Source: Streptomyces sp. NRRL F-5135
GTDB taxonomy: Bacteria > Actinomycetota > Actinomycetes > Streptomycetales > Streptomycetaceae
DNA: 64,000 bases
Reading direction: 5' to 3'
Assembly: GCF_000719775.1 (NCBI RefSeq)
Contig: NZ_JOHR01000027.1
Location: 5,117 to 69,116, forward strand
This document shows, piece after piece, positions 1 through 8,583 of the stretch (position 1 is the first letter of the stretch; the number at the start of each line of letters is the position of its first letter). The notes beneath the pieces are model-generated. The model was not told the origin of the DNA. It saw only the letters and a program-made list of their open reading frames with translations, and searched no databases. The position numbers and the translations under genes were made by a program.

Positions 1-731
1 TGCGATACGGGAGATACGTGTGACACGGGGGGCACGAGGGGTGCTGGATGTGCGACGGATGTGGGGGTGACGGGGGGCACGGGACTTGCGGAGGGTGCGG
101 CGGACGCGCCGGTCACGGAGGAGGCGGTCGTGGCGCTGGTGACGGTCGTGGGTGGGTCGGTGGCGGTACGCGGCCCCGCCGTCCCCGCCGTCCCCGCCGA
201 CTCCGGTCCCGTCGGCCCCTGCCATGTCGGCTGCGCGGCGGGCGCCGCCTCCCATGCCGTCCCGTGCGGTGGTTCCGCCGCCTTCGCCGGTCTTCCCCGC
301 GTCATCGCCGCCGCGGCCGCCTGTTCCCGGCGACGTGCCCGTACGACGCGGTAACGGGCCGTCACGCCCAGGACGAACACCGTCAGCACGGTCAGCACCA
401 TCAGCTGGCTTATCAACAGGCCCCAGAAGAGCCCGTATCCGGACAGCTCTCCCGGTGGGGTCTCGGGCCAGGCCGCCGGCAGGTCGTGCGGGGCCGACGC
501 GAGTTCGCGCATGGCCATCGGCGTACGGGTGAAGGTCACGTTCTCCGGCCAGCCGCCGTGCGTGAGCAGGCCCGCCAGACCGGTGGCCGTCCAGACCAGC
601 AGCGTCAGGCCGAGCAGGAAGCCCAGCAGGCCCACCAGCAGCCCGTCCGGCACCCCGCCGCCTTGCCGCCCGCCCCGGCCGTCGGCGGCGGAGCCGGCAC
701 CGGGCCCGGTGCCGTCGTGGTGGCGCGCCAT
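1..731 (-). CDS. VirD4/TraD-like protein, N-terminal part, cut by window edge
   Basis: Only the N-terminus is present: the ATG is at 731 and the frame stays open to base 1 with no stop. The visible 243 residues start with a short polar segment and a hydrophobic helix (about residues 28-50: LLVGLLGFLLGLTLLVWTAT). A periplasm-facing loop follows, then a second helix (about 100-120: LLISQLMVLTVLTVFVLG), a basic stretch (RYRVVRARRREQ), and a long linker rich in Ala, Pro, Ser and Thr. Two N-terminal helices followed by a cytoplasmic region is the layout of VirD4/TraD coupling proteins; the P-loop domain would lie outside the window, so the family is inferred from layout and position. It starts 2 nt after the stop of the VirB4-like ATPase gene and is the last visible gene of that operon. 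Confidence 0.6.
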   Translation of the reverse strand, partial: MARHHDGTGPGAGSAADGRGGRQGGGVPDGLLVGLLGFLLGLTLLVWTATGLAGLLTHGGWPENVTFTRTPMAMRELASAPHDLPAAWPETPPGELSGYGLFWGLLISQLMVLTVLTVFVLGVTARYRVVRARRREQAAAAAMTRGRPAKAAEPPHGTAWEAAPAAQPTWQGPTGPESAGTAGTAGPRTATDPPTTVTSATTASSVTGASAAPSASPVPPVTPTSVAHPAPLVPPVSHVSPVS

Positions 732-732
732 C

Positions 733-2238
733 TCACGCCACCGTCGACTCGGTGGACTCGTTCAGCCTCCGTTGCCGCTCCAGCAGGGCCGTCCGCTGCT
801 CCGCCTCCCAGTCCGCGGCCCGTAGGTCCTCGGGCAGGCCGTCACCGCCCAGGCCCCTGGCCTCCTGCGGTCGGTGCGCACCCGGTGTCCCCGGTGTTCC
901 CGGCATCCCCGGGGCCCCTGCGGCGGCCGACGGGCCCGAACTCTCCGTCATGGCCCGGTCGGTGAAGACCAGCGGCCGTTCCGCCTCGGTCACCAGGTGC
1001 TTGACGACCTGGACGTTGCCGTTGACGTCCCAGACCGCGATACCGGGGGTGAGCGTCGGAATGATCTCCACCGCCCAGCGGGGCAGGCCCAGCACGAGCC
1101 CCGTCGCTCTGGCCTCGTCCGCCTTCTGGGCGTAGATCGTGCGGGTGGAGGCCATCTTGAGGATGGCGGCCGCCTCCTTGGCCGCCGCGCCGTCGACCAC
1201 GTCGGACAGGTGGTGCACGACGGCGACGAAGGACAGACCGAGGCGCCGGCCGAACTTCAGCAGCCGCTGGAAGAGCTGTGCCACGAAGGGCGAGTTGATG
1301 ATGTGCCAGGCTTCCTCGACCAGGAAGATGCGCTTCTTGCGGTCGGGGCGGATCCAGGTGTGCTCCAGCCAGACGCCGACGATCGCCATCAGGATCGGCA
1401 TCGCGATCGAGTTGCGGTCGATGTGCGAAAGGTCGAAGACGATCAGCGGGGCGTCCAGGTCGATCCCGACGGTGGTCGGCCCGTCGAACATGCCCCGCAG
1501 GTCACCGTCCACCAGCCGGTCCAGCACCAGCGCCACGTCCAGGCCCCAGGCCCGTACGTCGTCCAGGCCCACGTTCATCGCCTCGGCCGACTCCGGCTCC
1601 GGGTGGCGCAGTTGCTCGACGATGTCCATCAGCACGGGCTGGCGCTCGACGATGGTCGCGTTGACGTAGGCGTGCGCGACCTTGAGGGCGAAGCCGGAGC
1701 GCTCGTCCAGGCCGTGGCCCATGGCGACTTCGATGATCGTACGGAGCAGGGCGAGCTGCCCGGTCGTGGTGATCGCCGGATCGAGGGGGTTGAGGCGGAT
1801 ACCGCCGTCGAGCGCCGCCACCGGGTCGAGCCGGATGGGGGTTATGCCCAGCTGCTCGGCGATCAGGTTCCACTCGCCGTGGCCGTCCTCGCCCTGTGCG
1901 TCGAGGACGACGACCTGGCGGTCGCGGAACCGGAGCTGGCGCAGGACGTAGGTCTTCTCCAGCGCCGACTTGCCGTTGCCTGACTCGCCGAGGACCAGCC
2001 AGTGGGGGGCGGGGAGCTGCTGCCCGTACAGCTGGAACGGGTCGTAGATGTAGCCCTTGCCGCTGTAGACCTCGCGGCCGATGATCACACCGGAATCGCC
2101 GAGGCCGGGGGCCGCGGTGGGCAGGTAGACGGCCTGGGCCTGGCCGGTCGATGTGCGGACGGGCAGCCGGGTGGTCTCCACCTTCCCGAAGAGGAAGCTG
2201 GTGAAGGCGTCCGTGAGGACGGACAGCGGGTCTCGCAC
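733..2238 (-). CDS. VirB4-type secretion ATPase (ATPase-domain protein)
   Basis: 501 residues, predicted cytoplasmic P-loop ATPase of the VirB4/TraC/CagE group that powers type IV secretion or conjugation. Walker A is GESGNGKSA at about residue 86; Walker B is RIFLVEEAW at about 300; a downstream VVHHLSDV fits the sensor region. No membrane helices are visible. The GTG start at 2238 has an AAAGGGG ribosome site 6 nt upstream. It is shorter than a complete VirB4 (about 800 residues) and lacks the N-terminal VirB4 domain; that part may be the separate SCO6880-family gene upstream. In S. coelicolor I recall the equivalent cluster as cmdABCDEF (SCO4126-4131), linked to differentiation and antibiotic production; this assignment is from memory. 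Confidence 0.85.
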   Translation of the reverse strand: MRDPLSVLTDAFTSFLFGKVETTRLPVRTSTGQAQAVYLPTAAPGLGDSGVIIGREVYSGKGYIYDPFQLYGQQLPAPHWLVLGESGNGKSALEKTYVLRQLRFRDRQVVVLDAQGEDGHGEWNLIAEQLGITPIRLDPVAALDGGIRLNPLDPAITTTGQLALLRTIIEVAMGHGLDERSGFALKVAHAYVNATIVERQPVLMDIVEQLRHPEPESAEAMNVGLDDVRAWGLDVALVLDRLVDGDLRGMFDGPTTVGIDLDAPLIVFDLSHIDRNSIAMPILMAIVGVWLEHTWIRPDRKKRIFLVEEAWHIINSPFVAQLFQRLLKFGRRLGLSFVAVVHHLSDVVDGAAAKEAAAILKMASTRTIYAQKADEARATGLVLGLPRWAVEIIPTLTPGIAVWDVNGNVQVVKHLVTEAERPLVFTDRAMTESSGPSAAAGAPGMPGTPGTPGAHRPQEARGLGGDGLPEDLRAADWEAEQRTALLERQRRLNESTESTVA

Positions 2239-2429
2239 GGCAGGCCCCTTTCGGCTGGTCGGTCAGGCGGGCGGGTCGGTCAGGCGGGCGGTAGGTCGGG
2301 CGGGTCGTCGGTCGGGCGGGCCGGCCACGGGGCGGGCGGTCGGGCAGTGGCCGGTGGCCTCCGCGACGGATACGGACGCGGATGTGGCCGCGGGTACGGT
2401 CGACGCGTACGGCTATGGCACGGCAACCG
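2239..2429. repeat. GC-rich repeat spacer inside the secretion operon
   Basis: A 191-nt gap in an otherwise tightly overlapped operon. It has two perfect 17-nt copies of GTCGGTCAGGCGGGCGG (2258-2274 and 2275-2291), followed by degenerate GTCGGGCGG-like units to about 2345. I see no credible gene. It could weaken co-expression or fold in the mRNA just upstream of the ATPase ribosome site. Confidence 0.6.
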
Positions 2430-3983
2430 CTACCGGCGGATACCGGTCGCGAACGGCAACGTGTTCACGAAAGCCCGGTGGTGCTCACGATCGCACCACT
2501 CCAGCTTCAGGTACGACTTGCCGGCCGAGGCCCTGATCGTCCGTTTGTCCCTGGCCAGTGCCTCCGGTGACCTGGACGACACCGTGATGTACCCGACGAG
2601 GTTGACGCCCGCCGCACCGCTGGCGAGGTCCTCGCCGCGCTGGTCCAGCCGGCCGTGGGCGGCGACGTCGCGGGGGTCGACGGTGCGGTTCATCTTGGCG
2701 GCGCGGCTGGCTTCCGCGTCGTCGTTCGTCTTCTCCGTGAGCATCCGCTCGATGGCGATCTCGGTGGGTTCGAGATCCATGGCGACCGAGACCGTACGGA
2801 TCACGTCCGGGGTGTGGACGAGCAGCGGCGCGAGGAAGTTCACGCCGACCGGGGTCAACGGCCATTCCTTGATCCACGCGGTGGAGTGGCACCAGGGCTC
2901 GCGCGTGGCCGACTCGCGCGTCTTGGCCTGGAGGTACGTCGGTTCCATCGCGTCCAGCTCGGCCGGCCAGGCGTTGCGTTTCGTCATGGCCTGGATGTGG
3001 TCGATGGGGTGGTCGGGGTCGTACATCGAGTGTACGAGGGAGGCCAGCCGGGCCTGGCCGAGCGGCTGCCGTACCCGGATGTCCGCCTCGGCGAGACGGG
3101 CGCAGATGTCGGTGAGCTCACGGGCCATCACGACGGCGAGCCCCGCGTCGCGGTCGAGCTTGCGCGGGCCGCCGGCCGCGCGCGCGGCGCGGGCCATGGC
3201 CTGGCCCTCGGCGGCCAGCTCGCGGGTGTAGTGCATGCAGGCGACCAGGTACGCGCGGTGCTGCTCGCTGGAGGTGGAGACCATCGACTGGAGCTGGTCG
3301 TAGGAGTCCTGGAGCCAGGCGGGCGCGGTGGAGTCGCCGCGCTGGGCCACGTCCTTGGCGTGCGCGTCGGGGTCGGCGGGCAGCGTACGGGCGAGCATCT
3401 GGAGGCGGGTGACGAAGCCGTCGCCGTTGGCGACGTGCTTGAGGAGCGTGCCGAACCGGTCGACCAGGGCCTCCTGGTCCTCGCTGTCGCGCAGCCCGAC
3501 GCCGGGGCCCTCGATCTCGATGGCGGCGGTGACGGTACGGCGGTCGGCGTGCAGCAGGACGGCGATCTCGTCCGGACCGAACGGCGCGGACAGCCAGTTG
3601 ATCCGCCCGATGCCCGGCGGCGGGCCGACCTCGACCTCCCGGCCGTCGAGCGTCGTACCGGCCTCCATGGCCCCGGAGCGGTAGGCGGTGCCGGCGCGCA
3701 GGGTGCGCTTGAAGCTGCGGTTGATCTCGAACCACTTGTAGAACGTGCGGTGCTTGTACGGCACGTACACCGCGGCCAGCGCGAGCGCCGGGAATCCGGT
3801 GAGCGTCACGATCCGCAACGACAGTACGGGCACCAGCAGGCCGCACATCATGCCGAGGAACGCGCCCGCGATGATCAGGGCGATCTCGCCGGTCTCACGG
3901 TTCTTGCCGACGATCGCGTTGGGCCGGGCGCGGCCGATGAGATACGTACGGCGGGGAGCGAGCGGATGGGACTGGGTGGTCAA
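2430..3983 (-). CDS. SCO6880 family (PrgI/VirB4 N-terminal-like) membrane protein
   Basis: 517 residues. The N-terminus has two hydrophobic helices (about 35-55, LIIAGAFLGMMCGLLVPVLS, and 60-77), then HRTFYKWFEINRSFKR and a long soluble domain without a P-loop. This is the layout of the SCO6880 family, which sits beside VirB4 ATPases in actinobacterial conjugation-like loci. The two-helix start resembles VirB3/PrgI and the soluble part matches the position of the VirB4 N-terminal domain. The start is TTG at 3983: a strong AGGAGG lies 9 nt upstream, and TTGA overlaps the preceding stop by 4 nt, so translation is probably coupled. It likely anchors the downstream ATPase at the membrane (inference). 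Confidence 0.8.
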   Translation of the reverse strand: MTTQSHPLAPRRTYLIGRARPNAIVGKNRETGEIALIIAGAFLGMMCGLLVPVLSLRIVTLTGFPALALAAVYVPYKHRTFYKWFEINRSFKRTLRAGTAYRSGAMEAGTTLDGREVEVGPPPGIGRINWLSAPFGPDEIAVLLHADRRTVTAAIEIEGPGVGLRDSEDQEALVDRFGTLLKHVANGDGFVTRLQMLARTLPADPDAHAKDVAQRGDSTAPAWLQDSYDQLQSMVSTSSEQHRAYLVACMHYTRELAAEGQAMARAARAAGGPRKLDRDAGLAVVMARELTDICARLAEADIRVRQPLGQARLASLVHSMYDPDHPIDHIQAMTKRNAWPAELDAMEPTYLQAKTRESATREPWCHSTAWIKEWPLTPVGVNFLAPLLVHTPDVIRTVSVAMDLEPTEIAIERMLTEKTNDDAEASRAAKMNRTVDPRDVAAHGRLDQRGEDLASGAAGVNLVGYITVSSRSPEALARDKRTIRASAGKSYLKLEWCDREHHRAFVNTLPFATGIRR

Positions 3984-5422
3984 CGCCCTCCACCTCCTGT
4001 GCTGTTGTTGCCGGTGCTCGACGCGGACCCGCGGGAGCCGTGCGGGGTGCCGCCGGTGGGACTGCTACGGGGCGGGGGCGCGGACGGCAGGGGGCTGCCG
4101 CCGCCACCGGCCGGGCCGGAGGCGCCGCGCGAGCTGTGCGCGGCGACACCCCCGGAGACCGCGTTGGCGGGCCGGGCGCCGCCTCCGCTGCCCGTCTGCT
4201 GCTGGCCGCCGCGGCCGCTGTGGGCCTTGATGCCCTGGGAGACCAGCGCGGCGGGAGAGCTGATGACGGCGGCGGCCTTCGCCCCGTCGGTGGCCTGCTT
4301 GCGGTTGCTGCGGGAGGCGGCGATCTCGTCGCCGAAGCCGGGGACGAAGCGGTAGATCATCGCCGAGGCGAAGATCGCCAACAGGATGATGGCGAGTCCG
4401 GAGACGACGGCGGAGAACGCGTCGGGTCCGTCGTCGGCGGAGAGCGCGCCCGCGAGGCCGAGGACGATCACGATGACGGGTTTGACGAGAATGACCGCGA
4501 TCATGATGCCGGCCCAGCGGCGGACGTGGCCCCACATGTTCTTGTCGACGAGCCCGGCGTAGACGACCGTGCCGAGCAGCGCGCCGACGTAGAGCAGCGC
4601 GGCCCGGATCACCAGCTCCAGCCAGAGGATCCCGGCGGCGAGGATCGACACGAGCGCGACGACGATCAGCATGATCGGCCCGCCGCCGATGTCCTCCCCC
4701 TTCTTGAGGGCCTCGGCGAAGCCGCCGAAGAAGACGTCGGTCTGGCCGCCGGTGGCGGTCGAGATGACCTCCGTGACGGAGTCGGTCGCGGAGACGACGG
4801 TGTAGAGGATGAGCGGCGTGAAGGCGGAGGCGAGGACGGTCAGCCAGAGGAACCCGATGGCCTCGGACAGCGCGGTGGTCAGCGGCACGCCGCGGATGGC
4901 GCGCTTGGCGACGGCGAGGAGCCAGAGGACGAGGGTGAGGATGGTGGAGGCGGCGAAGACGACGGCGTACTGACGCAGGAAGGCGTCGTTGGTGAAGTCG
5001 ACGTTGGCGGTCGACTCCACGGCGTCGCTGAGCTTCCCGACGATCCACGCGGCGGCGTCGGCGCAGCCGCGGGCGAGGGAGGAGAGGGGATCGAGGGCGC
5101 CGGCGGGGTCGTCGACTCCGCTGGTGCGCGAGGTGCCGGAGGATCCTCCGTCGCTCTCGCAGTAGTCCTTGGCCCTGCCGGGGATGAGCTCGCACACGTT
5201 GTCGCTGGGGCTGGGCGACGGGTCGGGGGCCATCGGAGCGGCGGCGGCGCGCGCGGACAGGGCGAGGACCATCGCGAACGCTCCGGTCAGGGACAGGGAT
5301 ACGGAGCGGGCGGCCGCGCGGAGGCGGTGCGGGGCCGCCACCCCTGACGTTCGGCGGGGCGCGTCGTGGTGACGGCCGGCGTGCGGGGGGCGGCCGGTGA
5401 ACAGCCGTCGGCTACCGGGCAT
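3980..5422 (-). CDS. Polytopic membrane protein of the secretion cluster (VirB6/TrbL-like)
   Basis: 480 residues from ATG 5422. A longer frame reaches 5542, but it would overlap the upstream gene by 131 nt, so I use the ATG that overlaps that gene by 11 nt. After a basic N-terminus comes a signal-like helix (LTGAFAMVLALSARAAAA) and an extracytoplasmic segment with a cysteine pair (CELIPGRAKDYCES). Several transmembrane helices follow (for example VVFAASTILTLVLWLLAVA and IMLIVVALVSILAAGILW). The C-terminus is about 90 residues of Gly/Ser/Pro-rich, probably disordered sequence. A multi-helix protein with a signal peptide at this place in a secretion operon fits the VirB6/TrbL inner-membrane channel role; sequence alone does not prove it. 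It overlaps the SCO6880-family gene by 4 nt. Confidence 0.75.
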   Translation of the reverse strand: MPGSRRLFTGRPPHAGRHHDAPRRTSGVAAPHRLRAAARSVSLSLTGAFAMVLALSARAAAAPMAPDPSPSPSDNVCELIPGRAKDYCESDGGSSGTSRTSGVDDPAGALDPLSSLARGCADAAAWIVGKLSDAVESTANVDFTNDAFLRQYAVVFAASTILTLVLWLLAVAKRAIRGVPLTTALSEAIGFLWLTVLASAFTPLILYTVVSATDSVTEVISTATGGQTDVFFGGFAEALKKGEDIGGGPIMLIVVALVSILAAGILWLELVIRAALLYVGALLGTVVYAGLVDKNMWGHVRRWAGIMIAVILVKPVIVIVLGLAGALSADDGPDAFSAVVSGLAIILLAIFASAMIYRFVPGFGDEIAASRSNRKQATDGAKAAAVISSPAALVSQGIKAHSGRGGQQQTGSGGGARPANAVSGGVAAHSSRGASGPAGGGGSPLPSAPPPRSSPTGGTPHGSRGSASSTGNNSTGGGGR

Positions 5423-6266
5423 AGGTGAAGCCTCCAAATCCCTCAACGGCCTTGGCGATCTCGTCGGCTGTGGAGGCTCGGTCGCCGCCGCTGACCGGCG
5501 TGGGGCCTTGGGACTGGGTCGACGAGGCGATCCTCCAGTCACCGTCGATCCACTTGAGCTTCTCCGTGATGGTGAACCAGCTCTCCGTCACCGGCTTGGT
5601 CGAGCCCTCCCCGGCGAGCCCCATGAGGCCGGTCGACCAGACCTCGACCGTGGCCGCGTCCCCGCTGATGTCCGTGACCTTGGTCCCGATCGGCACGGTC
5701 CGGGAGATGAAGGTGAGACCCGTGGGCGCGGTGCCGTCCTCGTTGAGCCCGACGCTCTGGAAGAAGGACGGCGAATAGGCCTCTTCCATCCTGCTCAGCA
5801 GACTGTCGGCCGTGGCGGGGTCGTGTGTGGCGCGGATGATCTCCTGCCGGGTGCCGGCGTCGAACATGCCGTCGGAGCCGAGCGCCACCGCGTAGTTGGC
5901 CGCCGCGCTCGCCGCGCCCTGTTCGTTCCGGGCGAAGCCCGACGGTATCGAACCGTTCTTGCCCGTCACCGGCTTGACGCCCGTCGCCGCCGTGGAGTCG
6001 GAGCCAGGGCGGGACGACGCGTCCTTGGGGGCGTCCGACGCGCCGCCTCCGCCGCCTCGGTTCGCGAACGCGATGGCCGCGATGAGGAGGACCACCACGC
6101 CGACCACGGTGATCAGGGACCGCGAGGAGCGGGCCGGGCGGCGGGGGGTGCCGTGGCCGTCGCCGGTTCTGTCCGGCAGGCGGGTACGCGTCTGGCCCGA
6201 GCCGCCGAAGCTCTCCTCCGTGCGGCCCGGGTCGCCCCCGTAGCCGTGCTCGTCGCCGAAGCTCAT
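5412..6266 (-). CDS. VirB8/TcpC-like bitopic protein
   Basis: 284 residues. A charged, Gly-rich cytoplasmic N-terminus is followed by one transmembrane helix (about 51-68: LITVVGVVVLLIAAIAFA), a low-complexity linker, and a compact extracytoplasmic domain (about 105-265) with repeated W/F patterns (ESWFTITEKLKWIDGDWRI). This single-helix plus NTF2-like domain layout is typical of VirB8/TcpC subunits, which link inner-membrane parts of conjugation machines. ATG 6266 has GAGGGAG about 12 nt upstream. It is followed by the VirB6-like gene with an 11-nt overlap. Confidence 0.75.
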   Translation of the reverse strand: MSFGDEHGYGGDPGRTEESFGGSGQTRTRLPDRTGDGHGTPRRPARSSRSLITVVGVVVLLIAAIAFANRGGGGGASDAPKDASSRPGSDSTAATGVKPVTGKNGSIPSGFARNEQGAASAAANYAVALGSDGMFDAGTRQEIIRATHDPATADSLLSRMEEAYSPSFFQSVGLNEDGTAPTGLTFISRTVPIGTKVTDISGDAATVEVWSTGLMGLAGEGSTKPVTESWFTITEKLKWIDGDWRIASSTQSQGPTPVSGGDRASTADEIAKAVEGFGGFTYAR

Positions 6267-6587
6267 GCCGCGTACGCTCCCTCAGCCGAATGCGGATCCG
6301 CCACCGGTCCCGCGTGGTCCGCGTAGTACGACGGTAGCCGTGCTGGTTGCCGCGCGGGCGCGGTGTGGTGACTCGACATCAGGGAGACGCAACCTCAGCC
6401 GTTGGGCGCGACGGGCGGGTGGTGTTGGAGGTGGTCCGGCGCGGACAGCCGGTGCCGGGCGAGAACAGTTCGGTGCGGATGGGCAGCCGGTGCGGGCGGG
6501 ACGCGGTGCGGTGCGAACGGTGCGGTGCGTACGTACGGTCCGTACGGCTCCCGCGGCGGGAACGCGCGCGTACCGCGAACCGCTCGC
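6267..6587. other. Intergenic region in the secretion cluster, no gene seen
   Basis: 321 nt between the small membrane protein gene and the VirB8-like gene, both on the minus strand. Open frames here are shadows without ribosome sites or recognisable domains. Around 6485-6545 there are short irregular GGTGCGG/GTACG iterations. A promoter for the VirB8-like gene would have to lie here; I see no clear hexamers. Confidence 0.5.
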
Positions 6588-6905
6588 TCAGACCGCCATC
6601 CCGTACACGATCGTGAAGAGCGTGCCCAGCGAGCCGATGATGAAGACCCCGGTCAGCCCCGCGACGATCAGTCCCTTGCCCTGTTCCGCGCTGAAGGTGT
6701 CCCGGAGGGCCGTCGCGCCGATGCGCTGCTTCGCCGCCCCCCAGATCGCGATCCCGAGGCAGAGGAGGATGGCGACGGCCATCACCACCTCGATCATCAC
6801 CCGAGCCTCGTTCCCCAGTGTCCCGAAGGGCCCCCAGTTTGGGGCGATGCCACCGATAATGGTAGTGATGTCGCCTTTTTCGGCTGCCAGGTACATGTAA
6901 CTCAC
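6588..6905 (-). CDS. Small two-helix membrane protein (VirB2 pilin-like candidate)
   Basis: 105 residues. Two hydrophobic segments, VMIEVVMAVAILLCLGIAIWGA (about 37-58, broken here by a short polar edge) and GLIVAGLTGVFIIGSLGTLFTIV (about 78-100), are separated by a short basic loop (AAKQRIGATALRDTF). Size and a two-helix hairpin with a short basic loop match VirB2/TrbC-type pilins, but no cleavage site is obvious, so pilin identity is inference. Two starts are possible: GTG 6905, whose AGGGG is only about 2 nt away, or ATG 6896, 11 nt from the same AGGGG. It opens the minus-strand secretion operon, divergent from the transglycosylase gene. Confidence 0.75.
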   Translation of the reverse strand: MSYMYLAAEKGDITTIIGGIAPNWGPFGTLGNEARVMIEVVMAVAILLCLGIAIWGAAKQRIGATALRDTFSAEQGKGLIVAGLTGVFIIGSLGTLFTIVYGMAV

Positions 6906-7261
6906 CGCCCCTGTATGGGTCGTTCACGCCTATGCCCCCATGGCACAGGTCCCGCTCTATCTTCGCTGATGGAACCGCCCGCGTATGCCGCTTGGCTGCT
7001 CTCTTTACCCGATCCCCGCACATATGACCGGCGTCACCGCCCTGACCAGGGTCGGAGTTTCCTGCTTCCGTCCCCGCTCCTTCGCTTCGTACCCCTCCCC
7101 CGGTGGGGCTTACACGTGCGCGCGAGCGTATGTCCGAAGGTGCGCGCGGTCTCTGACGTGCCCTTCCCGGCCACCTTCAAGTACCCCTGCTGAACAGCGC
7201 CTTGTCCGCCTACACTGGCGCAGGACGGAGCGCGTCCCCCGGACCCGGAGGGTGTTTGACG
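6906..7261. promoter_or_regulatory. Divergent intergenic region of the secretion cluster
   Basis: 356 nt between the minus-strand secretion operon and the plus-strand transglycosylase gene; it must hold both promoters. I found no tidy inverted repeat and no recognisable cyclic-di-AMP riboswitch core, although such elements precede some Streptomyces cell-wall hydrolases. The 7247-7252 GGAGGG is the ribosome site of the plus-strand gene. Confidence 0.4.
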
Positions 7262-8284
7262 GTGCGTAAGGCATGGGTTGTGGCTTCCGCCGTCTGTGGG
7301 ACCTGTGTCGGGTTCGTCGCGTTGCTGGTGGTCGGTACGTATTCCGCCGCGGCCGGACTGGCCGGCGGGGGCGGGGGCCGGGCGGTGGGGCTGGCCAAGG
7401 GGGCCGTGCCCGCCGCGTACCAGCCGCTCGTGCAGCGGTGGGGCAACCTGTGCCCCGCCATCAACCCCGCCCTGCTCGCCGCGCAGCTGTACCAGGAGAG
7501 CGGCTGGAACCCCAGCGCGCAGTCCCCCGCCAACGCCAAGGGCATCGGGCAGTTCATCCCCGGGACCTGGGAGGCGCACGGGATAGACGGGGACAAGGAC
7601 GGGGACCGGGACATCTGGGACCCCGCCGACGCGATCCCCTCCGCCGCGACGTACGACTGCGAACTCGCCGGTTACGTCAAGGACGTGCCCGGTGACCAGA
7701 CCAGCAACATGCTCGCCGCGTACAACGCCGGCGCGTACGCCGTCATCAAGTACGGGGGCGTGCCGCCGTACCGCGAGACGCAGAACTACGTGAAGATCAT
7801 CCGAACGCTGGAGAAGAGCTTCGCCGCGCCCGTCGCCGGGGTCGAGCCGTCCAGGCAGGCGGCCGGCGCCATCACCTACGCGCAGGAGAAGCTCGGGACG
7901 CCGTATCTGTGGGGCGGGAACGGCACGGCCGCCCAGGGCGGACGGTTCGACTGCTCCGGGCTGACGCAGGCGGCGTACCGCAGGGTGGGCATAGAGCTGC
8001 CCAGGGTGGCCAACGACCAGTACAACGCGGGGGAGCATCCCTCCCGGGACGAACTGCTCCCCGGTGATCTCGTCTTCTTCTCGGACGATCTGACCAACTC
8101 ACGGGCCATCCGGCACGTGGGCATATACGTCGGCGGCGGATACATGATCAACGCGCCGTACACAGGAGCCGTGATCCGGTTCGACAAGATCGACACCCCG
8201 GACTACTTCGGGGCGACCCGGGTCACCGAGGACGGCGCGAAATCGCTGCCGACCGATCTGCCCGGCAGCCGGCCCGGGGCCTGA
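7262..8284 (+). CDS. Lytic transglycosylase - NlpC/P60 peptidase fusion
   Basis: 340 residues. An N-terminal membrane anchor (VASAVCGTCVGFVALLVVGTYSA interrupted by no charge) is followed by a lysozyme-like SLT domain (about 65-180) with the catalytic-Glu motif YQESGWNP and the GIGQFIPGTW and AYNAG motifs. A C-terminal NlpC/P60 domain (about 205-320) has catalytic Cys in FDCSGL and His in RHVGIYVG. It should cut both glycan strands and peptide stems of peptidoglycan. GTG 7262 lies 9 nt after GGAGGG; the in-frame TTG at 7256 is only 3 nt from it and was rejected. Next to a secretion-type cluster it fits the VirB1/TcpG role of opening the wall for the channel. Confidence 0.9.
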   Translation: MRKAWVVASAVCGTCVGFVALLVVGTYSAAAGLAGGGGGRAVGLAKGAVPAAYQPLVQRWGNLCPAINPALLAAQLYQESGWNPSAQSPANAKGIGQFIPGTWEAHGIDGDKDGDRDIWDPADAIPSAATYDCELAGYVKDVPGDQTSNMLAAYNAGAYAVIKYGGVPPYRETQNYVKIIRTLEKSFAAPVAGVEPSRQAAGAITYAQEKLGTPYLWGGNGTAAQGGRFDCSGLTQAAYRRVGIELPRVANDQYNAGEHPSRDELLPGDLVFFSDDLTNSRAIRHVGIYVGGGYMINAPYTGAVIRFDKIDTPDYFGATRVTEDGAKSLPTDLPGSRPGA

Positions 8285-8583
8285 GGCCAGGGGTCTTTGC
8301 CCCGGCGACCGGTCGGGGGAGGGCCGGCGGAAACGCGCGGCGCCCGGCCGGTGGCCGGAACCCTTCCTCGGAACGAGGCTCTGAGCTGCGACGATGTGTC
8401 ACTCTTCGATAACGTCATGGTGATCGTTCGGTAGAGAGTGGAACGCTCATGGGGCACAGGCCGTTGCCTGAGCGACAGCTGCGGTGGAGAGCCAGCAGCA
8501 TGTTCCGTACCGACCACGGGGGTTGGTGGAAGCCGCGCGCGGGCACGCGCCGCGGCGGGTGACAAGGCAAGGGGCCGCAGCAG
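8285..8583. other. Upstream region of the PAP2 gene, no gene seen
   Basis: 299 nt with no credible coding sequence. An AT-richer patch at 8391-8440 (TCTTCGATAACGTCATGGTG) is the most promoter-like part. Confidence 0.4.

Noticed and set aside
6906..7261. Cyclic-di-AMP riboswitch before the wall hydrolase
   Set aside because: I could not identify the conserved core or its pseudoknot elements by eye.
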